A stretch of 64,000 nt of DNA from Methylocystis sp. ATCC 49242 (GTDB taxonomy: Bacteria > Pseudomonadota > Alphaproteobacteria > Rhizobiales > Beijerinckiaceae), in contig NZ_KE124774.1 in the NCBI RefSeq assembly GCF_000188155.2, forward strand, positions 285,501-349,500, given 5' to 3'. The notes below the pieces were generated by a model. It was not told the DNA's origin. It saw only the letters and a list, made by a program, of their open reading frames with translations, and did no database searches. A program made the position numbers and the translations under genes. Shown piece after piece: positions 7,844-16,617 of this stretch; the stretch's first letter is position 1, and every line of letters begins with the position of its first letter.

Positions 7844-8173
7844 CGCAGCCCCTTCACTATTCGCGGTTGGCGTTCTGATACGCGTCGGTCTGTCAGGCTT
7901 CGAGGGCGTCAACGAATTTTCAAGACATCACAGCCGCGAAATCCGCGACTGCGATTCAGGCTGCTTTCGTTCCATCTCCGTGCCAAGGAATTCAAAACGA
8001 GACAGCGTGGCAATTCACCTCGTTCGTCTTTCAGAAAGGCGCCCGGTCTCACTTCATGTAGCAAGGGACGACAAATAGCGGTTTCTCTCATAAATTCAGA
8101 GGTCTACACCGACGCGCAAGAGTCTTGACCATTCGCAACGGCGTTAGCCGGTCCCATGTGGTAAGCAATCGCC
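7844..8173. other. Intergenic stretch without a supported gene
   Basis: Several short frames are open on both strands, but none has a recognisable domain, a plausible ribosome-binding site and sensible composition together. It lies between two gene remnants and is probably degraded sequence. Confidence 0.5.
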
Positions 8174-8545
8174 ATGCACATCACGACAGCCACGTCAGCC
8201 CGTCACGCGATCATCTCCACATTGAACCGATCCGCGTTTGGCGGCGACGCTGAGGCCGAACTCATCGGCCAGCTACGAGATCGCGGCCTGGCGCTGGTCG
8301 AACGGATGGCGCTTGATGCCGGAGAGATCGTCGGACACATCTTATTCAGTCGGCTCGACGTCGAATGCGAGGCGCAACCGGTCAGGGCCGCTGCGCTGGC
8401 CCCTATGGCCGTGAGGCCGGACCGGCAGCGCGAGGGCATCGGGTCTAGCTTCGTGCGGGACGGACTGACTGCTCTTCGGTCACAAGGCTGCGAGGCGGTT
8501 TACGTCGGCGCTGCATCTTCATGGTCGCCGATTACGAAGCTTTAG
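8174..8545 (+). pseudogene. GNAT N-acetyltransferase, C-terminally truncated
   Basis: The frame shows the first part of a YhbS-like GNAT domain: LNRSAFGGDAEAELIGQLRD, MALDAGEIVGHILFSRLDVE, then the acetyl-CoA binding segment APMAVRPDRQREGIGSSFVR (usual Q/RxxGxG/A). Family members continue with a strand such as VLGDPxYYxRFGF to about 165-170 residues. Here the match stops at about base 8510 and the last dozen residues run into the 3' end of the convergent RND gene (overlap 8532-8545). A deletion that fused the two loci is the simplest reading. Activity is doubtful. Confidence 0.65.
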
Positions 8546-11500
8546 CAAGCGCGGAAGGCTCCGCTGCGTCAGCTTGCGCGGTCTTCGAGTGATCCGCCGC
8601 CAGCACCAGGTAGACGGCGGGAAGAACGAACAGCGTGAAGAGCGTGCCGATGGAAAGGCCTGAGGCGATGACAAGGCCCATATTGTACCGTGAAGCCGCG
8701 CCTGCGCCGCTGGCCAGGATGAGCGGCACTACGCCAAGGACCATCGCCGCGGTGGTCATCAGAATGGGGCGCAGTCGAATGGCGGTCGCCTTGAGAATCG
8801 CCTCGCGTTTCGACGCGCCGGCATGGCGAAGCTCGTTGGCGAATTCGACGATCAATATGCCATGTTTGCTGATCAGCCCCATTAGCGTCACCAGACCGAC
8901 TTGCGTGTAGATGTTGATGCTCGCGCCGCCGAAGCCAAGCAGGATGAACGCCAGCGCGCCGGCGATCGACATAGGAACGGACACAAGGATGATCAGCGGA
9001 TCGCGAAAGCTCTCGAACTGAGCCGCGAGCGCGAGGAAGATAATGATTAGCGCGAAACCGAAGGTCACCAGGAAGCCGCCTGACTCCTGCACGAATTGCC
9101 TCGAGGGGCCCGCGTAGTCGATCGTATAGGTTGAAGGCAATACCTGGCGCGCGGCCTCTCTCAACGCGTCGAGCGCCTCGCCGGCGATGACGCCAGGTGC
9201 GGCCACACCCGATATCGTTACCGAATTGATTTGCTGAAAATGGTTGAGCGACTCGGGAACGATGGTGGTCTCGAGCTTGGCAACGGTCGAAAGCGGCACC
9301 AAGGAGCCGTTCGCCGTCTTGATGTAGTAGTTCAGTATCTGATCCGGATTCAGCCGAAACTGCTGGGCGACCTGCGGAATGACCTTGTAGGAACGGCCGG
9401 CCAGCCCGAAATATTGCGTGTAGCCGCCGCTCAGCGCGGTGGTGAGCGCGCCGCCGACATCAATCATTCTCAACCCGAGTTGCGCTGTCTTTTCGCGGTC
9501 GATGACCAGCGACAACTGCGGCTGATCAATCTTGAGATCGGTGTCGAGGAACATGAACTTTCCCGTCGCCAGAGCTTTCGACAAGAACTCGCGGGAGAGG
9601 CCGTTCATCTTCTCGAAAGGGTCGCTGCTCTGGAAGACGAATTGAATCGGCAAACCCATGGAGCCAGGAAGCGGCGGCGGCTGGAAGGCGACGAAGCGCA
9701 CGCCCGGAACAGCGCTCAGTTCCTGCTGGAGCATATGCTGTAAGTCCTCGGCCCCAACTTTGCGTTCCTCCGACGGCTTGAGCACCATGCCGGCCAGGTT
9801 CGAAGCTGGCGAATTAATCTGAAACACGCTGTCAGTTTCTGGGTGCTTGGCGATGATCTTATACGCCTCATTAGCGTAGTACAGCTTTTGCTGGAGAGTC
9901 GCATTCGGCGCCGGCGTCGCTTGCGCCAGAATAATGCCCTGGTCCTCGTTTGGCGCGAGTTCGCTCTTAGCGTTGGTGTAGAGCCAATAGATGCTCGCAA
10001 GAACCAGTCCGCCGAAGACGAGCGTCACCGGGACGTAATTGAGCGAGGACGCCAGTAGTACCTGATAGCGGTCACGGACGGCGTCCATCCGCGCGTCGAT
10101 AAAACCGATGATGCGGGACTCAAGCGTTTCCGCGCCTTGGATCGGGGGCTTGAGCGCCAATGCGCAGCTCACCGGCGACAGGGTCAGCGCGACAATGCCG
10201 GACACCGTGACCGCCGCCGCGAGAGTGAAAGCGAATTCAACGAAGAGCGCGCCGGTGAGGCCGCCTTGGAACCCGATCGGCACATAGACGGCGATCAGCA
10301 CTATCGTCATGGCGATGATCGGTCCGGCGAGTTCGCGCGCCGCCAGCAACGCGGCGTTGACGGGCGTGAGGCCTTCGGCGAGATGGCGGTTGACGTTTTC
10401 GACGACGATAATCGCGTCGTCGACCACGAGGCCGATCGCCAGCACCAGCGCAAGCAGCGTCAACAGATTGATCGAGAAGCCGAATGCGAGGAGAAACGTC
10501 AGAGAGCCGATGAGCGAAAGCGGTATCGCCATGATCGGGATCAGCACCGAGCGCCATGATCCCAAGAACACGAAGACGACGGCGGTGACGATGAGGACCG
10601 CTTCGATCAGTGTGTGAACCACCTCATCGATGGAGCTGTTCACGAAATTCGTCGTATCGTAGACGATTTCGCTGTTCAAGCCTTTGGGGAGCGTTTTCAA
10701 AATATCCGGATAGGCGTCTTTGACGCCTTTGACGACATCGAGCAAATTCGCGTTCGGCGCCACCAGTATGCCGATATAAACCGCCTTCTTGCCGTCGAAC
10801 GACACCGAGGATTCATAGTCGTCCGCGCCGAGCGTGACATTGGCGACGTCGCGCAGCTTCACATTGGCGCCATTCGCCTGCTTGACGACGAGGTTACGAA
10901 ACTCCTCGAGCGAATGGAGCGAGGTCGCCGCCGAAAGATTGACCTGAACCCATTGGCCCTTGGTCGAGCCGAGGCCGGCAATATAGTCGTTGCCTTGGAG
11001 AGACGCCGCCACTTCGGTGGCGGTGAGACCATAGGCGGCGAGCCTCACCGGATCGAGCCACGCTCGGAGCGCAAAGGTCTTGCCGCCAATAAGCTCCGCC
11101 GTCTGCACGCCTGGCACTGATTGCAGACGCGGCTGCACGACGCGGATAAGATAATCCGTCACCTGGCTCGGCGTGAGGATATCGCTGTTGAAGCCAAGAT
11201 ACATTGCGTCGGTCGTTTGGCCGATCTTGACTGTGATGACAGGGCGCTGCACGGCCTGCGGCAACTGGTTGATCACCGAATCGACCTTGGTGCTGATCTC
11301 GGTCAACGCCTTGCCGGAATCATAGTTCAGCCGGAGATTGGCGGTGATCGTGCTCACGCCGATCTGACTGGTCGAGGTGAGATAGTCGATGCCATTCGCC
11401 TGCGCGATGGCGTTTTCCAGCGGCGTCGTGACGAAACCGGCGACGGTCGCCGGATCGGCGCCGAAATAGGACGTCATCACCGTGACGACGGCGTTCTGCG

Positions 11501-11618
11501 TGCGCGGATATTGCAGCACGGGCAAAGTCGCCAATGATCTCAGGCCAAGCACGAGGATCAGAAGGCTCACGACGCTGGCGAGCACGGGGCGGCGCACGAA
11601 AATGTCAGTGAAACGCAT
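8532..11618 (-). CDS. RND efflux pump inner-membrane permease (AcrB/MexF-like, HAE1)
   Basis: 1028 residues, normal for the family. It begins MRFTDIFVRRPVLASVVSLL (TM1). The first porter loop contains FGADPATVAGFVTTPLENAI. The proton-relay aspartates are present in TM4 (LVVDDAIIVVENV). The C-terminal half repeats the fold with GLISKHGILIVEFANELR and MTTAAMVLGVVPLILA. The ATG at 11618 is chosen; an upstream in-frame start adds 15 unlikely residues. It follows the adaptor gene by 16 bases and ends the operon OMF - adaptor - pump on the minus strand. The substrate is unknown; drugs, solvents or phenolics are typical. Its last bases overlap the broken GNAT frame. Confidence 0.93.
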   Translation of the reverse strand: MRFTDIFVRRPVLASVVSLLILVLGLRSLATLPVLQYPRTQNAVVTVMTSYFGADPATVAGFVTTPLENAIAQANGIDYLTSTSQIGVSTITANLRLNYDSGKALTEISTKVDSVINQLPQAVQRPVITVKIGQTTDAMYLGFNSDILTPSQVTDYLIRVVQPRLQSVPGVQTAELIGGKTFALRAWLDPVRLAAYGLTATEVAASLQGNDYIAGLGSTKGQWVQVNLSAATSLHSLEEFRNLVVKQANGANVKLRDVANVTLGADDYESSVSFDGKKAVYIGILVAPNANLLDVVKGVKDAYPDILKTLPKGLNSEIVYDTTNFVNSSIDEVVHTLIEAVLIVTAVVFVFLGSWRSVLIPIMAIPLSLIGSLTFLLAFGFSINLLTLLALVLAIGLVVDDAIIVVENVNRHLAEGLTPVNAALLAARELAGPIIAMTIVLIAVYVPIGFQGGLTGALFVEFAFTLAAAVTVSGIVALTLSPVSCALALKPPIQGAETLESRIIGFIDARMDAVRDRYQVLLASSLNYVPVTLVFGGLVLASIYWLYTNAKSELAPNEDQGIILAQATPAPNATLQQKLYYANEAYKIIAKHPETDSVFQINSPASNLAGMVLKPSEERKVGAEDLQHMLQQELSAVPGVRFVAFQPPPLPGSMGLPIQFVFQSSDPFEKMNGLSREFLSKALATGKFMFLDTDLKIDQPQLSLVIDREKTAQLGLRMIDVGGALTTALSGGYTQYFGLAGRSYKVIPQVAQQFRLNPDQILNYYIKTANGSLVPLSTVAKLETTIVPESLNHFQQINSVTISGVAAPGVIAGEALDALREAARQVLPSTYTIDYAGPSRQFVQESGGFLVTFGFALIIIFLALAAQFESFRDPLIILVSVPMSIAGALAFILLGFGGASINIYTQVGLVTLMGLISKHGILIVEFANELRHAGASKREAILKATAIRLRPILMTTAAMVLGVVPLILASGAGAASRYNMGLVIASGLSIGTLFTLFVLPAVYLVLAADHSKTAQADAAEPSALAKAS

Positions 11619-11634
11619 ATTGCGGAATCTCCGT

Positions 11635-12816
11635 TCACTGATCCACAGGCTTGGGATCGGCATCGACCGGTGGAGGCGGCGCTTGCGAAATGGCGAGCGG
11701 CGAGCCGTTGTGCAGCTTGACCTGACCGGCAGTGACGACCGTGGCGCCTTCTGACACGCCTTCGAGCACCGACACTTCGTCGCCGCGCGACTCGCCTAGC
11801 CGAACGAAAGCCTGATGCGCGACGAGCCCGGAGCCTTGCGGCGCCTTCTTGTCCGCGCCCTCCTCGCTTTTTTGCGCAAGGAACACCGAATTGCCGAAAG
11901 GCGCATAGACGATCGCCGTTTGCGGCAGCGTGATGAGGCGCTGGGGCTTGCCGGTCGCGATGTCGATCGACGCGAACATGCCGGGCCGCAGCTTGCGTTC
12001 GGCATTTGCGAGGCTCGCGCGAATCTGCACGTTGCGGCTCGCGAGATCCACCTTGGAGCTGATCGCGTCGATCTTGCCCTTGAAGGTCTGGCCGGGAAAG
12101 GCGTCGACGGTCGCGGCGATCGCTTGTCCGACCGAGACGCCATTCAAGTCCTGCTGAGGCAGCACAAAGTCGAGAAAGATCGGATCGAGCGCCTGCAAGG
12201 TCACAATCACCGTTCCGGCGCCGATATATTGACCAAGATCAATCTGGCGGATGCCGAGCCTTCCCGCGAAAGGCGCGAGCAGGGTCTTTTGCGCGATTAC
12301 CGCCTCCTGCTGCACGACTTGCGCGTTCGCGCTTCTCAGATTGGCGACGTCCGTGTCGACCGTCGCCTGGCTCGCAGCGCGAATTTTCAACTGCGCCTGG
12401 TCGCGGCGCAGGTTGATGGCGTTGAGTTCCGCGGCGGCTTTCAATGATTCAAGCCGGGCGTTGTCGGTATCCTTGCGTAACTCAAGGAGAATTTGCCCCG
12501 TCTTTACGTCCTGGCCTGACTGGAAGTGGATCTTCTCGACAATGCCGGAGGTTTCGAGCGCCAGGTCCGCGCCATTGACGGCGCGAAACGTGCCTATCGC
12601 CGATAGCTTCGGGCGCCATTCCCGATAGGTTGCCGTCGTCACCGACACGGTTTGTGGCGGATTGGCCATGGAGGCGAGGAACCGCCCGATCATCATCGAG
12701 CGGAAACTAACGAAGCCGTAAAGACCTCCGAATAGGAGGGCCACGCACGCCAACATGATCATCATTGGCTTGAACATCGATCCGAGACGGTCTTGTAAAA
12801 GCGTATTAACGGGCAC
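11635..12816 (-). CDS. RND periplasmic adaptor (membrane fusion protein)
   Basis: 393 residues. An N-terminal membrane anchor (PMMIMLACVALLFGGLYGFV) precedes a barrel-sandwich hybrid with ALETSGIVEKIHFQSGQDVK, an alpha-helical hairpin (about residues 110-185), the second half of the lipoyl domain LLAPFAGRLGIRQIDLGQYI, and beta-barrel and membrane-proximal domains. It links the inner-membrane pump to the outer-membrane channel. Its start overlaps the end of the outer-membrane factor gene by 11 bases, which indicates translational coupling. The anchor is uncleaved; no lipobox is visible. Confidence 0.92.
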   Translation of the reverse strand: MPVNTLLQDRLGSMFKPMMIMLACVALLFGGLYGFVSFRSMMIGRFLASMANPPQTVSVTTATYREWRPKLSAIGTFRAVNGADLALETSGIVEKIHFQSGQDVKTGQILLELRKDTDNARLESLKAAAELNAINLRRDQAQLKIRAASQATVDTDVANLRSANAQVVQQEAVIAQKTLLAPFAGRLGIRQIDLGQYIGAGTVIVTLQALDPIFLDFVLPQQDLNGVSVGQAIAATVDAFPGQTFKGKIDAISSKVDLASRNVQIRASLANAERKLRPGMFASIDIATGKPQRLITLPQTAIVYAPFGNSVFLAQKSEEGADKKAPQGSGLVAHQAFVRLGESRGDEVSVLEGVSEGATVVTAGQVKLHNGSPLAISQAPPPPVDADPKPVDQ

Positions 12817-14368
12817 GGGAGCGTTCCTCAGCCTCGGCGCGTATGGCCGCCGCGATTGGCAGGGTTGAAATGAGATCGGTGGGTTTGGGTAGCGACGCCG
12901 GAGTCTCGTCGAGACGATTCCACCAACCGCCGCCGAGCGCCTGCATCAGCGCAGCGGTATCGGAGAAGCGCGCCGCCTGCGCCTGGACGCGATTGATCCG
13001 AGCGTTGAGCAGCGTCTGCGCGGCGTTGAGCACCGTCGGATAGGTGGTCGAGCCCGCCGAATATTGAGCCTGCGAGATATTCAGGCTTTCGGCGGCGGCC
13101 TTTTCCGCCGCAACCTGCGAACGCAGCGTTTCCGCATCGTGCTTGATCGCCTGCAGCGCGTCGGCGACATTTTGAAAGGCGCTGATCACCGTCGCGCGAT
13201 ATTGCGCTTCAGCCTGTTCCAGCGCGGCGAGCTTCGCCTCGCGCTGGTGGAACAACCTGCCGGCGTCGAACGCTTGTCCCGACAGCTGCGCCGCAAGATT
13301 GTAGACCGAGGTCTCCGGCAAGAACAATTGCGAGAAATTCGAAGCCTGACTACCGCCATTGCCGGTCAGCGTAATCTGCGGCAGCATATTTGCGGTGGCG
13401 ACTCCGACATCGGCGCTCGCCTGATGCAATTTCGCCTCAGCCGAAAGCACGTCGGGACGCTGACGCACCAGATTGGACGACAGGCTCAACGGCAGATCGC
13501 GCGGCAAATGCAGATGCTCTATGTCGATCGCTTCGCCCTTGTCGTCGTTGGGAAAGCGGCCGAGATAGGCCATGAGCTGATTGCGCGTCTGCGCGCGCGC
13601 CTTTTCGAGCGGCGGCAGCGTCGCTTGCGCCTGAGCGACGAGCGCCTTTTCCGAGACCACGTCGGCTGCGCTCACGGCCCCGAGTTCGAAGCGCTTCTGC
13701 AATATGTCGAGTTGCTTCTGATAGGCGGTGATGAGATCGTGCGTGACCTTGATCTGCGAGGCATAGGAGGAATCGGCGATCGCCGCGGTCACCACATTGG
13801 CGGTCAGCGCCAGATAGGCCGCCTCAAGTTGAAATCGCTGATATTCAGCTGCGGCGAAATCGCTCTCAACCGTACGCATCGTCTTGCCGAAAACGTCGGG
13901 CGTGAACGACACTGCGACATTCGAATTATGGAGCGAGAAGAGCAGCGCCCTCGGCCCACTCGATGAGGAGCTTTGCGCCAAACTGCCGAATTGCGCCGTT
14001 GTCATCTGCTGGCGCGCGACGGTCTGGCCCAACGTGGCTTGCGGAAGGAACGACGCCGCATCGGCTTCCGTGGTTTCTCTGGCCTGGCGCAACGCCGCTT
14101 CTGCGGCGGCGATGTTGGGATGATTCGTCACCGCCTCGGCCACAAGCGCCGAAATTTGCTTCGAGCGGAATAGTCGCCACCATTCGCCCGGAATGTCGCG
14201 GCCAGGCACGAGCCTTTGCGCGCCGCCTCCCGCGATGGGAGACGATTGCGTGACATTCGCAGGCTTACCCGCAGCGTAGCCCGCACCCTGGGGCGCCGCG
14301 GGCGCGATAAAGTTGGGCCCGACGGCGCAACCGGAAAGAATCGCCGCCTGGAGCAGTCCGAGAATCAT
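12806..14368 (-). CDS. Outer-membrane efflux lipoprotein (NodT/OprM family)
   Basis: 520 residues from the preferred ATG at 14368. The start MILGLLQAAILSGCAVGPNF carries a lipobox (ILSGC) and the usual VGPNF after it. Two OEP repeats follow: EWWRLFRSKQISALVAEAVT with AEAALRQARE, and later RPDVLSAEAKLHQASADVGV with ALGGGWW near the C-terminus. The frame is open to 14560, but a start there would bury the lipobox 77 residues in and would overlap an operator-like site at 14531-14547; GAAGG lies about 10 bases before 14368. It is the first gene of the RND operon, transcribed away from the TetR gene. Confidence 0.9.
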   Translation of the reverse strand: MILGLLQAAILSGCAVGPNFIAPAAPQGAGYAAGKPANVTQSSPIAGGGAQRLVPGRDIPGEWWRLFRSKQISALVAEAVTNHPNIAAAEAALRQARETTEADAASFLPQATLGQTVARQQMTTAQFGSLAQSSSSSGPRALLFSLHNSNVAVSFTPDVFGKTMRTVESDFAAAEYQRFQLEAAYLALTANVVTAAIADSSYASQIKVTHDLITAYQKQLDILQKRFELGAVSAADVVSEKALVAQAQATLPPLEKARAQTRNQLMAYLGRFPNDDKGEAIDIEHLHLPRDLPLSLSSNLVRQRPDVLSAEAKLHQASADVGVATANMLPQITLTGNGGSQASNFSQLFLPETSVYNLAAQLSGQAFDAGRLFHQREAKLAALEQAEAQYRATVISAFQNVADALQAIKHDAETLRSQVAAEKAAAESLNISQAQYSAGSTTYPTVLNAAQTLLNARINRVQAQAARFSDTAALMQALGGGWWNRLDETPASLPKPTDLISTLPIAAAIRAEAEERSRAR

Positions 14369-14530
14369 GGCGCCAACCTTCGATCCGCCCGACGTCGGTT
14401 GGCGTCCCTGGCGCGCCGTGATCTGTGGCGCAGTGGGCTGCGCTGGGCAAATCGGACGGGGATCCCGCGCAAGCGGACCGATCAATGGCCGCGATATTTG
14501 TGCCGTCCATTCCATTTCGCACCCAGATAA

Positions 14531-14547
14531 AACTGAACCGTTTGGTT
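14531..14547. promoter_or_regulatory. Operator-like site 1 for the adjacent TetR regulator
   Basis: AACTGAACCGTTTGGTT. Its reverse complement, AACCAAACGGTTCAGTT, agrees with site 2 (AACGAAGCGGTTTAGTT) at 12 of 17 positions, including AAC.AA.CGGTT.AGTT. The pattern is itself an imperfect palindrome, as TetR operators are. It lies on the RND side of the divergent intergenic region. Confidence 0.5.
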
Positions 14548-14584
14548 TTATTCTTGCCATGAGATAGCTGTCAACGCTAAAATG

Positions 14585-14601
14585 AACGAAGCGGTTTAGT
14601 T
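14585..14601. promoter_or_regulatory. Operator-like site 2 for the adjacent TetR regulator
   Basis: AACGAAGCGGTTTAGTT shares the AAC.AA.CGGTT.AGTT pattern with site 1, in opposite orientation, 37 bases away. Two such sites between the RND operon and the TetR gene suggest that one repressor controls transcription in both directions. Confidence 0.5.
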
Positions 14602-14725
14602 GGGATGTTTTCGCAACAAGGCGAAGACGACGCTTCGCCGTTTACGACGTCGCCAAATGTCCGGGTCTGTCGCGACCTGAATTGCTGAGGCTCAAAATGC
14701 GCCTGTGCTCACTGGAGGCCACGAC

Positions 14726-15478
14726 TTGATAACGAAAAAAGTCGGCGGCGCCCCATCCTCGACGACTCAAGCAGCGCAGCCCGCGCTGGCCGATCGGTCC
14801 ACGAAATGTCCATCGCCGGAGACATTGGCGGAGGCGCGTGTTGCGGGACGGAAGGAAAGTTCCGTGATTGCGGCCGCCCGGAAATTATTCCTCGATCAGG
14901 GTTTCGCTGAGACGAGCATGGATGCGATCGCGCGATCCGCGTGCGTGTCCAAAGCGACGCTTTACGCTTACTTTCCGAGTAAGGAAGCTTTGTTTGCCCA
15001 TTTGATCGAAGCGGAATGCCGCTTGAACGCCAGCCGTCTACAGATGCCGGATCTCGACATGGGCCTTGTCGAGGCGCTTCGAAGCTTCGCCCGCCAATTT
15101 GTCGACGTGTACATTACGCCGGAGTCTATGGCGTTCTTTCAGGCGATATCCAGTGAGCGCTCGCGCTTCCCCCAACTTTGCCAGCTCTTTTTTGACAGCG
15201 GGCCGAAAAACGAATTGATGCGCGTTGCAGCGCTGCTCGAAGAGGCCAAAGCCCGAGGTCTTTTGACGTTCTCAGATGCAACTGAGGCTGCAGGCCATTT
15301 TTTGAGTCTTATCCGCGGGGACCTACCGCTTCACACGGCGCTTGGTCTCGAACCGAGAGCCGAGGCCTCTGTCGCCGCGATGGTCGACGCCGGGATTGAA
15401 ACTTTTCTGAGAGCATATAGAGTGGAAGGAGCTCCACGCTTTGGAACGAAGCGTCACAAAAGGATTGCATATAACTAA
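14726..15478 (+). CDS. TetR-family transcriptional regulator
   Basis: About 250 residues. An unusual ~35-residue polar N-terminal extension precedes a classical TetR helix-turn-helix: VIAAARKLFLDQGFAETSMD, AIARSACVSKATLYAYFPSK, EALFAHLIE. The C-terminal ligand domain (FARQFVDVYITPESMAFFQA, SERSRFPQLCQLFFDSGP) resembles the AefR/YbiH group. A TTG start at 14726 is preferred because GGAGG stands 7 bases before it; a GTG at 14705 is the alternative. It is followed after 62 bases by an HlyD/ABC export operon on the same strand and is divergent from the RND operon, so it may control both. Confidence 0.88.
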   Translation: MITKKVGGAPSSTTQAAQPALADRSTKCPSPETLAEARVAGRKESSVIAAARKLFLDQGFAETSMDAIARSACVSKATLYAYFPSKEALFAHLIEAECRLNASRLQMPDLDMGLVEALRSFARQFVDVYITPESMAFFQAISSERSRFPQLCQLFFDSGPKNELMRVAALLEEAKARGLLTFSDATEAAGHFLSLIRGDLPLHTALGLEPRAEASVAAMVDAGIETFLRAYRVEGAPRFGTKRHKRIAYN

Positions 15479-15540
15479 ATATATGATGCGGAGCTCCGTT
15501 CGATTGTATTCGCGCGCTTAGATGTCCGAGGTCTCAAAAT

Positions 15541-16617
15541 ATGCGCTCGATGAACGTGCGGACTTGGGCAATGCGATTGGCCTTGGCCGTGACAATCGCT
15601 GTGGCCGCATATTTCGCTTGGGAGAAGCTAAAGCCGCAAACGCTTCCCCCAGGAATCGCCAGCGCCAATGGGCGAATCGAAGCGACGGAAATCGATATCG
15701 CGACGAAAATCCCTGGCCGTATCGACAGGATATTGGCCGACGAAGGCGATTTCGTTAACGCGGGGCAAGTGCTCGTCGAGATGGACACGCAAACCCTTCG
15801 CGCCCAGCTTCGCCAAGCGCAGGCTGACCATAGACGCGCGGAGTTAAACGTCGACGCCACCCGCGCGCAGGTCGTCCAGCGGAAGGCCGAGAACGAGGCG
15901 GCGTTGGCGGGACGCGCCCAGCGCCAAGCGGAATTGGACGCGGCGCAGAGGCGCTTCGAACGCTCCAAGCAATTGGTGAAGCGTGGCACAGCGGCGGTCG
16001 AAACATTCGACAACGATCGCGCGCGTTTCGAGGGAGCGAAAGCCGCAGTTAGCGCTGCGGAAGCGCAGATCGCCGCCACGCACTCCGCGATCAGCGCCGC
16101 CGCATCCCAAGCCGTCGCCGCGGAGGCGGCGGTCGATGCCGCCAAGGCCGCCATGGATCGCATTCAAGCGGATATCGACGACAGCGCCCTGTCTTCACCG
16201 CGAGACGGCCGCGTGCAATATCGGGTGGCGCAGCCGGGCGAGGTGCTCGGCGCCGGCGGCAAGGCGCTCAATGTCGTTGACCTCAGCGACGTATATATAA
16301 CGTTTTTTCTGCCGACGGAGACTGCCGGACGCGTCGCGATCGGCGCAGAAGCGCGCATAATTCTAGATGTTGCGCCTCAATATATCATTCCGGCGACAGC
16401 GACCTTCGTCGCCGACGTCGCCCAATTCACCCCGAAAACGGTCGAAACGGCGGAGGAACGCCAAAAGCTGACGTTCCGCGTCAAGGCGAAAATTGCGCCA
16501 GAACTTTTGAAGAAATACCTCCGGCAGGTGAAGACCGGGCTCCCGGGCGTCGTTTATGTACGCCTCGATCCCCATGCGAGCTGGCCCGCCCATCTCAAGG
16601 GCGAATTGGTGCAATGA
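15541..16617 (+). CDS. HlyD-type periplasmic adaptor of an ABC-2 exporter (YbhG/YhiI-like)
   Basis: 358 residues. One N-terminal membrane segment ([20 protein letters not shown]) precedes a biotinyl-lipoyl half motif ([20 protein letters not shown] with [14 protein letters not shown]), a long Ala/Gln/Arg-rich coiled-coil hairpin at about residues 85-215, the second lipoyl half ([20 protein letters not shown]), and a beta-barrel. It would bridge the inner-membrane ABC complex to an outer-membrane channel. The stop overlaps the start of the ATPase gene (ATGA at 16614-16617), so the two are coupled. GAGG lies 9 bases before the ATG. Confidence 0.9.
   Translation: MRSMNVRTWAMRLALAVTIAVAAYFAWEKLKPQTLPPGIASANGRIEATEIDIATKIPGRIDRILADEGDFVNAGQVLVEMDTQTLRAQLRQAQADHRRAELNVDATRAQVVQRKAENEAALAGRAQRQAELDAAQRRFERSKQLVKRGTAAVETFDNDRARFEGAKAAVSAAEAQIAATHSAISAAASQAVAAEAAVDAAKAAMDRIQADIDDSALSSPRDGRVQYRVAQPGEVLGAGGKALNVVDLSDVYITFFLPTETAGRVAIGAEARIILDVAPQYIIPATATFVADVAQFTPKTVETAEERQKLTFRVKAKIAPELLKKYLRQVKTGLPGVVYVRLDPHASWPAHLKGELVQ

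Noticed and set aside
10137-11537. Long plus-strand frames opposite the RND permease gene
   Set aside because: They are rich in Arg/Asp/His without domain structure, and lie opposite a full-length RND pump with all motifs in place.
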